A stretch of DNA of 64,000 bases from Ectothiorhodospiraceae bacterium BW-2 (GCA_008375315.1 CP032507.1:1911001-1975000); one strand, 5' to 3'. Shown: positions 51,656-62,643, numbered from the stretch's first letter. Translations and numbers: made by a program. The notes: generated from the letters alone by a model not told the origin.

Positions 51656-54499
51656 TTAGGGTTGTAATTGTTGCTGCCATTGGCGGCTCACCTCCTCTCT
51701 TTCAGCGCTAAACTCTCCGTTGGCCACCACCGCCTGCTGCTGCTGTAGCGCGTTGCGATGGGCGCGGGCACGGTAGCGCCGATAGATATCGATGAGCGCA
51801 CTGCTGTCAGCCACGGTTAAGAGACCAGCGGCGGTGAGCTGCTCTAGCGAGCGGATATTATCACTAAACTGAGTCAGTTCGGGGACGCAGCTAGCGTGAC
51901 GCAGAATGAGGTACTGCACTATGAACTCAATATCGGTGATGCCGCCGACCCCCTGTTTTAGATCAAAGTCGCTCTCGCTATCTTTAGCGAGCGCTTGGCG
52001 CATCTTCTGCCGCATCGTCAGCACGGCTTGGCGCAGTGGGGACTCCTGTCGCGGTTGGGTTAATATTTGGTGGCGTAGCTGGTTAAACTGCGCCTTAATT
52101 TGCGCATCTCCGGCGACAAAACGGGCGCGAACTAGCGCCTGGTGCTCCCAAGTCCAAGCATCTTTATGCAGATAGTCACGGTAAGCGCTGAGTGAGTTGA
52201 CCATTAACCCCGAGGCACCGTTAGGTCGGAGTCGGGTGTCGATCTCATAGAGCACGCCGCCGAAGGTGCGAGTGGTGAGCAGGCTGATAAGGCGCTGGGC
52301 GGCTCTAGCATACCAAGTGGAGACATCCAGCGGCTTTTCGCCAACGGTGACGGTAGCGCCACTTCGATGGAGAAAGACCAGATCGAGATCGGAGCCGTAG
52401 CCGAGTTCGATACCGCCAAATTTACCGTAGGCGATCACACCGAAGCCGTGGCTTTGAGTCATATCTTGCGGCAGACCGTGGCGCTGAGTGAGTCGCGCTA
52501 CCGCTAGCTCGACGGCGCTGTTAACTAGCGCTTCGGCGATATCGGTCAGGTAGTCGCTCACCTGCATTAGCGGGATCGCCTCCATAATATCGGCCGCAGC
52601 GACCCGTAATAGATTGGTCTGCTTAAAGCGTCGTAGCTCCTCTAACTGCATCTCCTCATCTTCAACGCTATTGAGGCGGGTGTGGAGTTCGTTAATTAGG
52701 GCGTGGCGCTGTAGGGGTTCGTAGAGTAGCCGTGGGTCGAGTAGGCTATCCATTAACTGCGGGTAGGTGGCTACTGTGGTCGCAATCCAGGGGCTGGCGT
52801 GGCAGAGTTTAACTAGCTGCGATAGCGCTAGCGGATTCTCGACGAGCAGGGCTAGATAGGTGCTGCGGCGCACTATCTGTTGCAGAATCTCCAGCAGCCG
52901 CTTGAGGGTATGATCGGGGGAGGCCGTTTCGGCGACGGCACCGAGTAGGAGCGGCATTAACTGGTTAAGCCGCTGTTGTGCCCTATTTTGTAGCTGTATG
53001 ACCGCTCGGCTCTGCTGCCACTGGCGTAGCAGCCGTAGCGACTCTTCGCTGTGGTGGTAGCCGGCGGCGGCCATCTGCGCTAGGGCGGTATCGTTATCGC
53101 CACTATCGCGCCAGAGAGAGTGCCACGGGTGGTCGGCTCGGTGCTCCTCTGGCGGTTGGGTTTCACTTTGGGGGGCGGCAAAGACCTGTTCAAAATTTTG
53201 ATGTACCCGACGCATGCGGCGCTGCAGTTCGGCATAGAAGCTCTCCCAACTCTCAAAACTCATCGACCAAGCGAGTCGCTGTTGCCCCGCTTCCTCTTTT
53301 GGGAGGAGATGCGTTTGGCGATCGTCATACTCTTGCAGCCGATTTTCGACCTGACGCAGAAAGATATAGTCGTTAGTGAGATAGGTGGCGACATAGTCGG
53401 GCAGGATATTAAAGCCGCGCAGCACCTCCAGTACCGATAGAATGCGTCGGGTCTGTAGCGCCGGTTCGCGTCCGCCGCGAATGAGCTGAAACGCCTGACC
53501 GATAAACTCGATCTCACGAATGCCGCCAGCCCCTAGTTTGACATTACGATCAGCCCCCTTTTTATGCACCTCGGCGGCGATCATCGCCTTCATCTCTCGT
53601 AGTGACTCAAAGGCACCGAAGTCGATATATTTGCGGTAGATAAAGGGGTGAATTCGGGCCATGAGCTCCTCGCCGACTGGACCTTTAGGGCTCAGGACTC
53701 TCGCTTTAAGCATGGCATAGCGCTCCCACTCCCGACCGTGGCTCTGATAGTAGTGCTCCATGGCGTCAAACGAGAGGACTAGCGGGCCGGCATCACCAAA
53801 GGGACGCAGCCGCATATCGACCCGATAGACAAACCCCTCTGCAGTCTGCTTGGCTAGCGCCTGAATCAGCTTCTGTCCGAGTTTGATAAAGTACTCTTGG
53901 TGTGTGAGAGCGCGTCGTCCAAAGACGGTTTCGCCCTCTTCGGGGTAGGCGAAGATAAGATCGATATCAGAGGAGAAGTTAAGCTCTCCGGCACCTAACT
54001 TGCCCATGCCGATAATGACCATCGATAGGGGTTGAGAGTCGCTGCCCAACGGGGTACCCCATTGGGGCCGGAGGGAGTTATCGAGCCACTGTTGGGCCGC
54101 TGTGACGATAATATCGGCCAGATCGGAGGTCTGCTGCATCGTTTCGTTGAGACCGGCGCGGTGGCTTAAATCGCGCCAGGCGAGGCGTACCATCTGCCGT
54201 TGGCGAAAACGGCGTAGCTGCTGCTGTAGTTCCGCTTCGTTCTGTACCGGTAAGAGCAGGCTGGTTAAACGGTTAGCGCTATCCTCATAGCTGCCGCTTT
54301 GGAGCAGATCACCGCTTTCGAGTAGCTCGGCTAACAGACCGGGAGTTCGCGCGAGCGAGCGGGCGACAAACTGACTGCATCCGAGTACGGCTAACGCCTC
54401 GGTGGTGAGCTGGTGCTGCGCTAGTGCGTTTAAATCGACGCTATGAAGCTGTGCTAGCGCCGCTTCGGCCTCTGGTTGGAGCAGCGGGGGGAGGGTCAC
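51656..54499 (-). CDS. glnE: Bifunctional glutamine synthetase adenylyltransferase/adenylyl-removing enzyme
   Basis: A 947-residue enzyme, virtually the length of E. coli GlnE (946). Two nucleotidyltransferase domains are seen: the N-terminal deadenylylating half with MGKLGAGELNFSSDIDLIF, and the C-terminal adenylylating half with YGKFGGIELGYGSDLDLVFLH. Each carries the GxxDxD-type metal-binding site. Helical linker domains separate them. GlnE controls glutamine synthetase under PII control. It overlaps the SH3-protein stop by one base (TAATG-type junction at 54499). Confidence 0.96.
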   Translation of the reverse strand: MTLPPLLQPEAEAALAQLHSVDLNALAQHQLTTEALAVLGCSQFVARSLARTPGLLAELLESGDLLQSGSYEDSANRLTSLLLPVQNEAELQQQLRRFRQRQMVRLAWRDLSHRAGLNETMQQTSDLADIIVTAAQQWLDNSLRPQWGTPLGSDSQPLSMVIIGMGKLGAGELNFSSDIDLIFAYPEEGETVFGRRALTHQEYFIKLGQKLIQALAKQTAEGFVYRVDMRLRPFGDAGPLVLSFDAMEHYYQSHGREWERYAMLKARVLSPKGPVGEELMARIHPFIYRKYIDFGAFESLREMKAMIAAEVHKKGADRNVKLGAGGIREIEFIGQAFQLIRGGREPALQTRRILSVLEVLRGFNILPDYVATYLTNDYIFLRQVENRLQEYDDRQTHLLPKEEAGQQRLAWSMSFESWESFYAELQRRMRRVHQNFEQVFAAPQSETQPPEEHRADHPWHSLWRDSGDNDTALAQMAAAGYHHSEESLRLLRQWQQSRAVIQLQNRAQQRLNQLMPLLLGAVAETASPDHTLKRLLEILQQIVRRSTYLALLVENPLALSQLVKLCHASPWIATTVATYPQLMDSLLDPRLLYEPLQRHALINELHTRLNSVEDEEMQLEELRRFKQTNLLRVAAADIMEAIPLMQVSDYLTDIAEALVNSAVELAVARLTQRHGLPQDMTQSHGFGVIAYGKFGGIELGYGSDLDLVFLHRSGATVTVGEKPLDVSTWYARAAQRLISLLTTRTFGGVLYEIDTRLRPNGASGLMVNSLSAYRDYLHKDAWTWEHQALVRARFVAGDAQIKAQFNQLRHQILTQPRQESPLRQAVLTMRQKMRQALAKDSESDFDLKQGVGGITDIEFIVQYLILRHASCVPELTQFSDNIRSLEQLTAAGLLTVADSSALIDIYRRYRARAHRNALQQQQAVVANGEFSAEREEVSRQWQQQLQP

Positions 54500-55182
54500 T
54501 AGAGGCGATCCCAGCTACTGCGGCGACGAAGGCGTAGGTGGGGCAGAATGAGCCCTAGCAGAATCCCGCCGACCAGTACCCCGGCACCGATTAGAAACCA
54601 GCGCTGTTGCGACTGTTTTTGTAGTTGGCTGTTTTGTTGCAAAAGCTGTTCACGATTGCTGCTCAGTTGATCGACCTGCTGCTGTAGCTGCTGCCGCTCC
54701 CGTTCGATGCGAACGGCATTGGCGGCGGTCTGCTCTATGCGCTGTAGCTCATCGGTCGCTTGGCGGTGCTGCTGCTGTAGCTGCTGATGCTGCTGCTGTA
54801 GCTGAGCGTAGTCGCCCTGTAGCTCGGCGAGGCGGGACTGTAACTTGTTGGGGGAGGCCTGTAGCTCCTCAATGCGCTCTCGCATCGATTGTAGCTGTGA
54901 ACGGGCGCTCGGTTCACGCTGTAGTTGGCGGGTAAGAATATACCCCTCTCTGCCGTTAATGCGGACTCGGCTGTAGCCGCTGTCGCTATTTTGACTTAGC
55001 ACTTCAACCGCCGTGCCGCTAGGGAGCATGCGTAAAATTTTATTACGGGTGCTCTCGCCGCTGCGAAGAGTTACCTCAATTTGGTCGGTGATATAGTGGG
55101 TTTCGGCGACTAGCGCGGGGGCTGGCAGTAGCATGAGCGTTAGTAGCAGGGCGAATATCGGAGTTGGAAATTGTCGAGTCAT
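54499..55182 (-). CDS. YgiM-like SH3-domain membrane protein
   Basis: A 227-residue protein: signal peptide (about 1-25), bacterial SH3b domain (about 28-90; LRSGESTRNKILRMLPSGTAVEVL, GREGYI), a long Gln-rich coiled coil (95-195), a C-terminal transmembrane helix (about 197-218) and a short basic tail. This matches the TIGR04211 type, represented by E. coli YgiM, which is also encoded near glnE. Role in the envelope is unproved. Confidence 0.88.
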   Translation of the reverse strand: MTRQFPTPIFALLLTLMLLPAPALVAETHYITDQIEVTLRSGESTRNKILRMLPSGTAVEVLSQNSDSGYSRVRINGREGYILTRQLQREPSARSQLQSMRERIEELQASPNKLQSRLAELQGDYAQLQQQHQQLQQQHRQATDELQRIEQTAANAVRIERERQQLQQQVDQLSSNREQLLQQNSQLQKQSQQRWFLIGAGVLVGGILLGLILPHLRLRRRSSWDRL

Positions 55183-55323
55183 AAAAAATTACACTGTCAG
55201 AGGGGGGGTAAATCGGTACAATAGTTGGCCACTTGTTTCGAGCGAGTCGAAGAGCCAAGAGCCAAGTTTAAATGGCCTTTGACCTAAGCTCAATCGCCAA
55301 ATGACTTTATTTTAGCCGATTCG

Positions 55324-55956
55324 ATGATGCAACAGCCGGTTCACACCCTTTTTGGCCTCTATGCCGTTACCGATAGCCACCTCTGTCAGGGGCGGCTAGT
55401 GAGTGCCGTCTCTGCCGCGATTGAGGGGGGAGCGACTGTGGTGCAGTATCGTGATAAGAGTGGCGATAGTCAGCGGCGCTTGCAGGAGGCAACCGCTCTG
55501 CGCCAGCTCTGCGCTGCACGGGGCGTTTTGCTGCTGATAAATGACGATATTGAGCTGGCGCGACAGGTCGCTGCCGATGGGGTTCATTTAGGGCAGGAGG
55601 ATAGTGCGCTAACTCTGGCGCGGCAGCGGCTGGGGGAGAGGGCCATTATCGGTATCTCTTGCTATAACCGTCTTGAGCTGGCGCAGCAGGCTATCGCCTC
55701 TGGTGCCGACTATGTCGCTTTTGGTCGATTTTTTAACTCTAGTATCAAACCTAGAGCGGTCGAGGCCCCTATTGAGTTACTGCGACAGGCGAGGCGGCGC
55801 TTTAGCACGCCTATCGTGGCGATTGGCGGAATTACCGCTGATAACGCCCCGCAGCTACGAGAGGCGGGGGCCGATGCGGTGGCGGTTATTAGCGATCTGT
55901 TTGCCTATCACGATGTGAAAGCGCGAGCAGTGCGCTTTCGCCCCCTTTTTAGTTAG
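55324..55956 (+). CDS. thiE: Thiamine-phosphate synthase
   Basis: A 210-residue TIM-barrel enzyme joining HMP-PP and thiazole phosphate. Motifs are [40 protein letters not shown], the phosphate loop [13 protein letters not shown], and [11 protein letters not shown]. It is 32 bp upstream of hemL on the same strand. Confidence 0.94.
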   Translation: MMQQPVHTLFGLYAVTDSHLCQGRLVSAVSAAIEGGATVVQYRDKSGDSQRRLQEATALRQLCAARGVLLLINDDIELARQVAADGVHLGQEDSALTLARQRLGERAIIGISCYNRLELAQQAIASGADYVAFGRFFNSSIKPRAVEAPIELLRQARRRFSTPIVAIGGITADNAPQLREAGADAVAVISDLFAYHDVKARAVRFRPLFS

Positions 55957-55988
55957 ATTTCTTTAAACAACCGATTGTGGAGAGATAT

Positions 55989-57278
55989 ATGAGTCAAAAC
56001 AGCGAACTCTTTGCCCGAGCACAACAGCATATTCCTGGCGGGGTGAACTCACCGGTACGCGCCTTTCGCAGTGTCGGTGGCGAGCCGATATTTTTTAGCC
56101 GCGGGGAGGGGGCCTGGTTGTGGGATGTGGCGGGGAGGCGTTATATCGACTATGTCGGTTCGTGGGGGCCGATGGTGGCAGGACATGCTCACCCCAAAGT
56201 GGTGGCGGCGGTACAGAGCGCTGCTGCTAGGGGGCTCTCTTTTGGAGCGCCAACCACGCTGGAGACCGAGATGGCGGAAAAGTTGTGCCAGCTCGTCCCC
56301 TCAATGGAGCTAGTGCGAATGGTTAATTCTGGAACAGAGGCGACGATGAGTGCGATTCGGCTCGCTCGGGGGGCGACTGGTCGGGATAAAATTGTCAAAT
56401 TTGAGGGGTGCTACCACGGCCACTCCGACTCGCTGCTAGTGAAGGCGGGCTCTGGGGCGTTAACCTTGGGGGTGCCGAGCTCGCCGGGGGTGCCGGCGGC
56501 GCTGGCAGAATCGACGCTAACGCTCACCTTTAACGATCTTCAGTCGGTTGAGCGCTGCTTTGCCGAACTAGGTGAGCAGATTGCCGGTCTGATTGTCGAA
56601 CCTGTCGCTGGTAATATGAACTGTATTTTGCCTGAGGCTGGCTTTTTGGAAACTCTGCGCAAGCTTTGTGATCAGTATGGCACTGTCTTGATCTTTGATG
56701 AGGTGATGACCGGTTTTCGGGTGGCGCTAGGTGGGGCGCAGCAGCGCTATGGGGTCACTCCCGATTTGACCACTCTGGGCAAAGTGGTCGGTGGCGGAAT
56801 GCCGGTCGGAGCCTTTGGAGGTAAACGCGAGCTGATGGAGCATATCTCGCCTTTAGGGCCGGTCTATCAGGCAGGTACCCTCTCAGGTAATCCGGTGGCG
56901 ATGGCAGCTGGATTGGCAACACTGGAGTTGGTCTCTGAAGAGGGGTTCTATGAGGCGCTAGCGCAGCGGGTGGCTCGACTCACCGATGGGCTCAAACAGG
57001 TGGCCGAGGAGGCGGGTATCGCTTTGAGTTTCAATCGTGTCGGGGGGATGTTTGGGCTCTTTTTTACCGAGTTAGCCCAAGTTAGTCGCTACGATGAGGT
57101 GGTCAATCGGTGTGATGGCGAACGCTTTAACCGCTTTTTCCATGCCATGTTAGCGCAGGGGATCTATTTAGCACCGTCGGCGTTTGAGGCCGGATTTCTC
57201 TCCTCAGCCCATAGCGATGAGGATCTACAGCAGACGATTGACGCCGCGGCTAAGGCGATGGCGCAGCTAACTAGATAG
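55989..57278 (+). CDS. hemL: Glutamate-1-semialdehyde 2,1-aminomutase
   Basis: A 429-residue PLP enzyme of the C5 tetrapyrrole pathway, making 5-aminolevulinate. [11 protein letters not shown] near the N-terminus, [10 protein letters not shown], and [16 protein letters not shown] are seen. The PLP lysine lies in [22 protein letters not shown] 55989 follows GGAGAG by 6 nt and is preferred over 55977. Its 3' end overlaps the convergent gpsA by 12 bp. Confidence 0.95.
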   Translation: MSQNSELFARAQQHIPGGVNSPVRAFRSVGGEPIFFSRGEGAWLWDVAGRRYIDYVGSWGPMVAGHAHPKVVAAVQSAAARGLSFGAPTTLETEMAEKLCQLVPSMELVRMVNSGTEATMSAIRLARGATGRDKIVKFEGCYHGHSDSLLVKAGSGALTLGVPSSPGVPAALAESTLTLTFNDLQSVERCFAELGEQIAGLIVEPVAGNMNCILPEAGFLETLRKLCDQYGTVLIFDEVMTGFRVALGGAQQRYGVTPDLTTLGKVVGGGMPVGAFGGKRELMEHISPLGPVYQAGTLSGNPVAMAAGLATLELVSEEGFYEALAQRVARLTDGLKQVAEEAGIALSFNRVGGMFGLFFTELAQVSRYDEVVNRCDGERFNRFFHAMLAQGIYLAPSAFEAGFLSSAHSDEDLQQTIDAAAKAMAQLTR

Positions 57279-58280
57279 GGGAACGGTCTCTGTATCGTAC
57301 TCTCGTTTAACAGAGCGTCCGAGCAGCTCCTCCACCGCCTGCTGCGGGGGGTGGTTATGGTAGAGTACCCGATAGACCTGTTCGGCAATCGGCATCTCAA
57401 TTTGGTAACGGTTGGCCAGTCGCACCACCTCCGGTGCGCTGGTAACCCCTTCGACCGCCTGACCGATAGTGGCGATCACTTGGTGCAGTGGCTCGCCCCG
57501 ACCTAGCCCGAGGCCGACGCGACGATTGCGGGAGTGGTTATCGGTGCAGGTCAGTAGTAGATCGCCTAAGCCGGCTAGCCCCATCAGTGTCTCGGTTTTT
57601 GCCCCCATCGCCTGACCTAGGCGGTTAATTTCGTGTAGTCCCCGAGTAATTAGCGCTGCACGGGTATTGGCACCAAAGTCGAGCCCATCGGCGATACCTG
57701 CGGCCACGGCAAGGACATTTTTGCAGGCTCCGCCTAGCTCGACGCCGATGAGATCGTCACTCGCGTAGGCACGAAAGCGGGGGGTGTGGAGCTGCTCTAG
57801 CCACCACTGACCTAGCTCAGGTCGATTAGCGGCCACGGTGACGGCGGCGGGGAGCCCTGCCGCCACTTCGGTAGCAAAGGTGGGGCCGGAGATGACCGCA
57901 GAGCCGTAGGCTATGCCCAACTCCTCTTCGATAATCTGGTGCAGTAGTTTGCCGCTCTGCTGCTCAAACCCTTTGGTGGCCCAAGCGAGACGGGTCTCTC
58001 TTAGCTGCGGCTGTAGCTCTTTAACGGTGGCGCGAAAGGCGTGGCTCGGTACTGCAATTAAGATCGCATCGGCGTCGGGATAGCTCTTCCCGCCTATCGG
58101 TATGACGCCCTCGGCAAGGGGGGTATCGGGCAGATAGCGCCGGTTATAGCGCTCAGTTGCCATCTGCGCCATGGTGGCCGGATCGCGTCCCCAGAGCCAG
58201 ACAGTGTGTCCTGCTCTAGCGAGATGGATCGCGAGCGCACTACCCCAGCTACCGGCACCGATGACTAACAGTGAGGACAA
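57267..58280 (-). CDS. gpsA: Glycerol-3-phosphate dehydrogenase [NAD(P)+]
   Basis: A 337-residue enzyme reducing dihydroxyacetone phosphate for phospholipid synthesis. The Rossmann motif [19 protein letters not shown], the catalytic Lys region [20 protein letters not shown], and [17 protein letters not shown] are clear. It follows secB after 3 bp, the usual secB-gpsA pair. Confidence 0.95.
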   Translation of the reverse strand: MSSLLVIGAGSWGSALAIHLARAGHTVWLWGRDPATMAQMATERYNRRYLPDTPLAEGVIPIGGKSYPDADAILIAVPSHAFRATVKELQPQLRETRLAWATKGFEQQSGKLLHQIIEEELGIAYGSAVISGPTFATEVAAGLPAAVTVAANRPELGQWWLEQLHTPRFRAYASDDLIGVELGGACKNVLAVAAGIADGLDFGANTRAALITRGLHEINRLGQAMGAKTETLMGLAGLGDLLLTCTDNHSRNRRVGLGLGRGEPLHQVIATIGQAVEGVTSAPEVVRLANRYQIEMPIAEQVYRVLYHNHPPQQAVEELLGRSVKREYDTETVPLSS

Positions 58281-58283
58281 AAC

Positions 58284-58781
58284 TTAGCCCTCGCTGCTCT
58301 GGCCCTGAGGGTCTGGCTGCTGTTGCTGTTGCCGCTGTAAGTGTTGGGCGTAGAGGGCGTCAAAATTGACCGGCGCTAATAGTAGCTGTGGAAAGCTGCC
58401 ACGGTTGACCAGATCACTAACCGTCTCTCGTACGTATGGGAAGAGGATATTGGGGCAGAAGCTGTGTAGCATGTGCGCCATCTCACTCTCATTGAAGCCG
58501 CTGATGGTAAAGATACCCCCCTGCTGCACCTCGGCGAGATAGGCGGTCTTCTCACCTAGTTTGGCGGTGACGGTGACATGGAGCACTACCTCAAAAATCG
58601 CCTCACCGAGCGGATGCGACTGTGAGCCGAGATCGACATTAACCTCCGGTTGCCACTTTTCGGTAAAGACAGTGGGGGTATTGGGGGTCTCAAACGAGAC
58701 ATCTTTAACATAGATGCGCTGAATGGCAAACTGTTGCCCTCCGTTGGAAGCGGGCTGGGGGGTGGCGTTCTCTTCGCTCAT
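58284..58781 (-). CDS. secB: Protein-export chaperone SecB
   Basis: A 165-residue tetrameric chaperone that holds preproteins for Sec[20 protein letters not shown] and the C-terminal [31 protein letters not shown] are diagnostic. The C-terminal tail is Gln-rich. A GAGAGGA motif precedes ATG 58781. Confidence 0.95.
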   Translation of the reverse strand: MSEENATPQPASNGGQQFAIQRIYVKDVSFETPNTPTVFTEKWQPEVNVDLGSQSHPLGEAIFEVVLHVTVTAKLGEKTAYLAEVQQGGIFTISGFNESEMAHMLHSFCPNILFPYVRETVSDLVNRGSFPQLLLAPVNFDALYAQHLQRQQQQQPDPQGQSSEG

Positions 58782-58965
58782 AATCCTCTCGTCTAGTTGG
58801 GTTTAAGGGTAACTTGGGCCGCTATTGTAACGGTTACTGCCGCAGTGGGGAACAGGATTTGCGTTTGATGCCGGCCACGACTTAACAAAATGGGCAGGTT
58901 GGTGGTATCTTCAGCGATACTCAGAATTTAAGAGCGATTAACAGCGAGGCGAGAGGAGAGAGGAA

Positions 58966-60045
58966 GTGGTTAGAGAGTCTTGGCGGTGCGTTGCCGCAGC
59001 CTTTGGGCTAGTTGGGTTCATGGTAGTGGGTCTGGTGGCGGCCTCGAACGAGGCGCTAGAGAGTGACGATTTTGACTTTGCGCCCGCTTTTTATGACAGA
59101 CCGGTCGATACGGGTATGCTCTATCCCCCTTGGTTTAGACTCTCTTTTCTCGATCTAAAAGGGGATCTACAGGAGGCGTTAGCGGGGGGGCGAGAGGGGT
59201 TGGCGCTCTACTTTAGCCAAAAAAATTGCCCCTACTGTGAAGCGATGGTGAAGAATAACTTTGCGCAGTCGGAGATTGAGCACTATGCACGGCGCCATTT
59301 CGATTTTATTAGTATCGATATTCACGGTAGTCGTTCGGTCACCCCCTTTAGCGGCGAGGAGGTTAGCGAAAAAGAGCTGGCGCAGCACTATGGGGTCGAT
59401 TTTACCCCGACGATACTCTTTTTTGACCGTCGTGGTGAGCTAATCTATCGTTTGAACGGCTACCATCCCCCCTATCAATTTCTTAGCGTGTTGGAGTATG
59501 TGGCCGATCGCCACTATCTGAATGAGTCGCTGAGCCACTATATGGGTCGGGGCGAGGTGGCGCGGCTCTTTGCCGAGGGGGAGATGGCCGAGGAGCCCTT
59601 CTTTATGGCTCCCCCCTACGCCTTAGCGCGGCATCAGGTGGCGGCGCAGCGGCCGCTGGTGGTCTTTTTTGAGCGGCCGGTGTGTCACGCTTGCGATATT
59701 CTCCACAGCCAGCCGCTACAGCACGGGGCGATTCAGCGGCTGCTGCGCCGCTTCGATGTGGTGCAGTTAAATCGGTTTGATGGCCAGACTCCCGTACTCA
59801 CCCCATCGGGTGAACGCACCACGGCGCGTGAGTGGGCCGATAGTCTGGATATCTTCTACACCCCGACGCTTATCTTCTATGATCAGCAGGGGGAAGAGGT
59901 GATGCGTATCGATTCGGTTATCGGTTTTCTACGCCTGCGTAGTGTGCTCGACTATGTTTTAAGCGGAGTCTATCGGCGCGGTATCTCGTTTCAGGAGTAC
60001 CGCATGGTATTGTGGAATGAGTTTACTACCAACGAGAGCAATTAA
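58966..60045 (+). CDS. Exported protein with two thioredoxin folds
   Basis: A 359-residue protein with an N-terminal signal peptide or anchor (about 8-26) and two thioredoxin-like domains in tandem. The first has C88-P-Y-C91 and a cis-Pro at DFTPTILFFD. The second has C240-H-A-C243 and IFYTPTLIFYD. Each is followed by the same GxLxxRLxGYHxPxxFLxVLEYV-like ending, which points to internal duplication. Similar single-domain proteins (SoxW/thioredoxin_2 type) act in periplasmic disulphide reduction. GTG 58966 is directly preceded by GAGGAGAGAGG. Confidence 0.85.
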   Translation: MVRESWRCVAAAFGLVGFMVVGLVAASNEALESDDFDFAPAFYDRPVDTGMLYPPWFRLSFLDLKGDLQEALAGGREGLALYFSQKNCPYCEAMVKNNFAQSEIEHYARRHFDFISIDIHGSRSVTPFSGEEVSEKELAQHYGVDFTPTILFFDRRGELIYRLNGYHPPYQFLSVLEYVADRHYLNESLSHYMGRGEVARLFAEGEMAEEPFFMAPPYALARHQVAAQRPLVVFFERPVCHACDILHSQPLQHGAIQRLLRRFDVVQLNRFDGQTPVLTPSGERTTAREWADSLDIFYTPTLIFYDQQGEEVMRIDSVIGFLRLRSVLDYVLSGVYRRGISFQEYRMVLWNEFTTNESN

Positions 60046-60088
60046 CAGCCAACGCAGCGAGTAACCTCTGCTCCCCGTGAGCGGCCAA

Positions 60089-61804
60089 TCAGATCGTATT
60101 AATCTGCTTATGGTAGGTGGTGCGGAAGTTGATTAACACCTCATCGACCTGCTCGGACTCAATCCCCGCACCCTGTAGCGCGTAGCGGGTCAGCTCTAAT
60201 GAGGCCTCGATATTCTCCGATACCGCAGCGGTTGCGCCTAAACGGCGCAGCGTTTTGCAGTCGATGAGGCTATGGCCGCGGGCGTAGATAAGACACTCTG
60301 GATTAATTCGTCGCAGCGATCGCACCAGCGCCTGCGTCGTTTCGGGATTATTTAGCGTTAATATGAAGATGGTGGCGTACTCTGCACCGGCCGATTTGAG
60401 CACCTCCGGTTTGCCTACATCGCCAAAATAGACCGGTTGACTACGAGCTCGTTCTGCCTGGACTAGTTCGGCGTCGGCATCGAGAGCGACATAGGGTTGG
60501 TTCATGGAGGCGAGGATCTCGCCGATACGGTGACCGACCCGACCATAGCCGGCAATGACCACCGGTGGGGTAGCATCAGCCGTTTGGGTATCATCGTTAG
60601 CGCTATTGAGGGTTAGAGCCGCCTGATGAGCTGTGGAGGAGGGGGAGGGGTTGAGGCGTAGCACTTGCTGCACGCCGTAGAAGAGTAGCGGGGTGATAAG
60701 CATACTGAGCAGCACTATTAGCAGCAGATATTGAAAGGTAATTTCGCTAAAGAGTGCCGCCTGTTGTGCGAGGGAGAAGAGCACCAGCGCAAACTCCCCC
60801 CCCTGCGCTAAAATAAGCGCAATGGCCATGCTATTACGACGACCACAGCCAAATAGCAGCGCTAGCGGTAGCAGCACGGCGATTTTTATCAATAGTAGCA
60901 CTAATAACAGCATTAGCGCTGTACCCGGAGTGGAGAAGAGTAGCTGTAGATTGAGCGACATCCCCATCGACATAAAGAAGAGCCCTAGCAATAGACCGCG
61001 GAAGGGGTGGATCTCGGCTAATACCTGATGGCGGTAGTCGGAGCCGGAGATAAGCAGACCGGCGATAAAGGCCCCCATCGCCATCGACATACCGAGATGC
61101 TCGGTTAAAAGGGCGGTTCCCAGCACCAGTACCACCGCTGAGGCGGTAAAGATATCATCATTTTTGATCTTAGCGATGTAGTTAAACAGTGGGTTGAGCA
61201 GATTTTTCCCCAGCAGGATCACCAGCACCAAAATTAATATCGACTTAAACATCGCTAGGCTAACATTAGTACCGATACTCATCTCCGGCATCGCCAAGAG
61301 CGGCACTAAGGCGAGTAGGGGCACCACCGCCAGATCTTGCATCAATAAAATAGAGAAGGAGCTGCGACCATAGGAGCTAGTCAGTTGGCGATTTTCAGAG
61401 AGTAGCTGTAGCACAAACGCGGTTGACGATAGCGCCAATACCGGCCCGACTAGGATAGCGGCTCGTAATGAGAGGCCAAAAATATAGTACCCTACCAAGC
61501 TGATAAGGGTACCACTTAGGATAATTTGCAAAGAACCTAGTCCGAATACTAGACGGCGCATCATCCATAAGCGGGAGGGTTTAAGCTCAATGCCGATGAC
61601 AAAGAGCAGAAAAACTACCCCAATTTCGGCCAGATGGGCTATCTCATCGATATGGCTAATTAAGCCTAGTCCCGAAGGGCCGACCAACACCCCCGCGAGC
61701 AGAAAGCCTGGCACCACCCCAAAACGCAGTAGCTGAAACAGTGGGACGGCCACCACGGCACCTAGTAGCATAAAGACAATATCGTTCAAGTAAGATGAGA
61801 GCAT
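60089..61804 (-). CDS. CPA2-type K+/H+ antiporter with TrkA-N domain (Kef-like)
   Basis: A 571-residue membrane protein: about twelve helices (1-375) of the monovalent cation:proton antiporter-2 family, with GSDYRHQVLAEIHPFRGLLLGLFFMSMGM typical of Kef proteins. A cytoplasmic Rossmann (RCK/TrkA-N) domain follows (about 415-540, VIAGYGRVGHRIGEIL, YFGDVGKPEVL). Kef systems are gated by glutathione adducts; no KefF/KefG ancillary gene is adjacent. KefB versus KefC cannot be decided. Confidence 0.88.
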   Translation of the reverse strand: MLSSYLNDIVFMLLGAVVAVPLFQLLRFGVVPGFLLAGVLVGPSGLGLISHIDEIAHLAEIGVVFLLFVIGIELKPSRLWMMRRLVFGLGSLQIILSGTLISLVGYYIFGLSLRAAILVGPVLALSSTAFVLQLLSENRQLTSSYGRSSFSILLMQDLAVVPLLALVPLLAMPEMSIGTNVSLAMFKSILILVLVILLGKNLLNPLFNYIAKIKNDDIFTASAVVLVLGTALLTEHLGMSMAMGAFIAGLLISGSDYRHQVLAEIHPFRGLLLGLFFMSMGMSLNLQLLFSTPGTALMLLLVLLLIKIAVLLPLALLFGCGRRNSMAIALILAQGGEFALVLFSLAQQAALFSEITFQYLLLIVLLSMLITPLLFYGVQQVLRLNPSPSSTAHQAALTLNSANDDTQTADATPPVVIAGYGRVGHRIGEILASMNQPYVALDADAELVQAERARSQPVYFGDVGKPEVLKSAGAEYATIFILTLNNPETTQALVRSLRRINPECLIYARGHSLIDCKTLRRLGATAAVSENIEASLELTRYALQGAGIESEQVDEVLINFRTTYHKQINTI

Positions 61805-62058
61805 GTGTCTGTCATAGAGGCGGATTTAGTTAATAAGTTACTCGGCTCAGTCCGCTATGTTATAGCAAAAAATGGCCCGCAATACCCGAAAAAAATCGCC
61901 CTTTCGATCCGAAGAGCCATCACGCCACCAGACCTGCTAGTTTTAATCGTTCGTAACGGCCTACCCCTACCATGCCAGATAGGCTAAACTAGGGCCGTGG
62001 CAGTTTGCGTATAACTCTATATCCCCTTTTTACCTCTAAACAGGAGACTTTACCTACG

Positions 62059-62643
62059 ATGGCTAGAACCCCCTCAACGATGCTCGCTTTAGGCACCATA
62101 GCGCCAGCGTTCACCCTTTTAGAACCGAAAAGTGGCCGCGCTGTCAGCTTGAGTGACTATGTTGGCAAGCCGATTTTAATCGCATTTATCTGTAATCACT
62201 GCCCGTTTGTGAAGCTAATTGGAGCAAAAATGGCTGAAGTGACGGCGCAGATGGCAACCCAGGGCGTTGCGACCGTGGCGATTAACAGTAACGATGTCGC
62301 CAACTACCCCGATGATAGCCCTGAAAAGATGGTGGAGTGTGTGGCCGAGTATGGCTTTGAGTTCCCCTATCTCTATGACGAGAGCCAAGCGGTAGCCAAA
62401 GCCTATTGCGCCGCCTGTACTCCCGACTTTTTTCTGTTTGATACCGAGCATAAGCTCTTCTATCGGGGGCAGTTCGATAGTGCAAGACCCGGTAATGGCG
62501 TTGAGGTCAGTGGCGAGGATATGCTAAAGGCTGTCGAGGCGCTACTAAAGGGGGGTGAGGTGGCGGAACAGCGGCCGAGTCTAGGTTGTAATATTAAGTG
62601 GAAACCGGGGGAGGCACCGGACTATTTTACTATTTTAAAATAG
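62059..62643 (+). CDS. Thioredoxin-family peroxiredoxin-like protein
   Basis: A 194-residue cytoplasmic protein with an AhpC/TSA-Redoxin fold. IAFICNHCPFVKLI holds a CNHC motif in the place of the peroxidatic/thioredoxin active site. AINSNDVANYPDDSPEKM and CAACTPDFFLFD follow, and the C-terminus has the conserved GCNIKWKPG. This is the widespread 'thioredoxin family protein' group of unknown exact substrate. ATG 62059 follows AGGAG; the frame extends to 62005 without support. Confidence 0.88.
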   Translation: MARTPSTMLALGTIAPAFTLLEPKSGRAVSLSDYVGKPILIAFICNHCPFVKLIGAKMAEVTAQMATQGVATVAINSNDVANYPDDSPEKMVECVAEYGFEFPYLYDESQAVAKAYCAACTPDFFLFDTEHKLFYRGQFDSARPGNGVEVSGEDMLKAVEALLKGGEVAEQRPSLGCNIKWKPGEAPDYFTILK

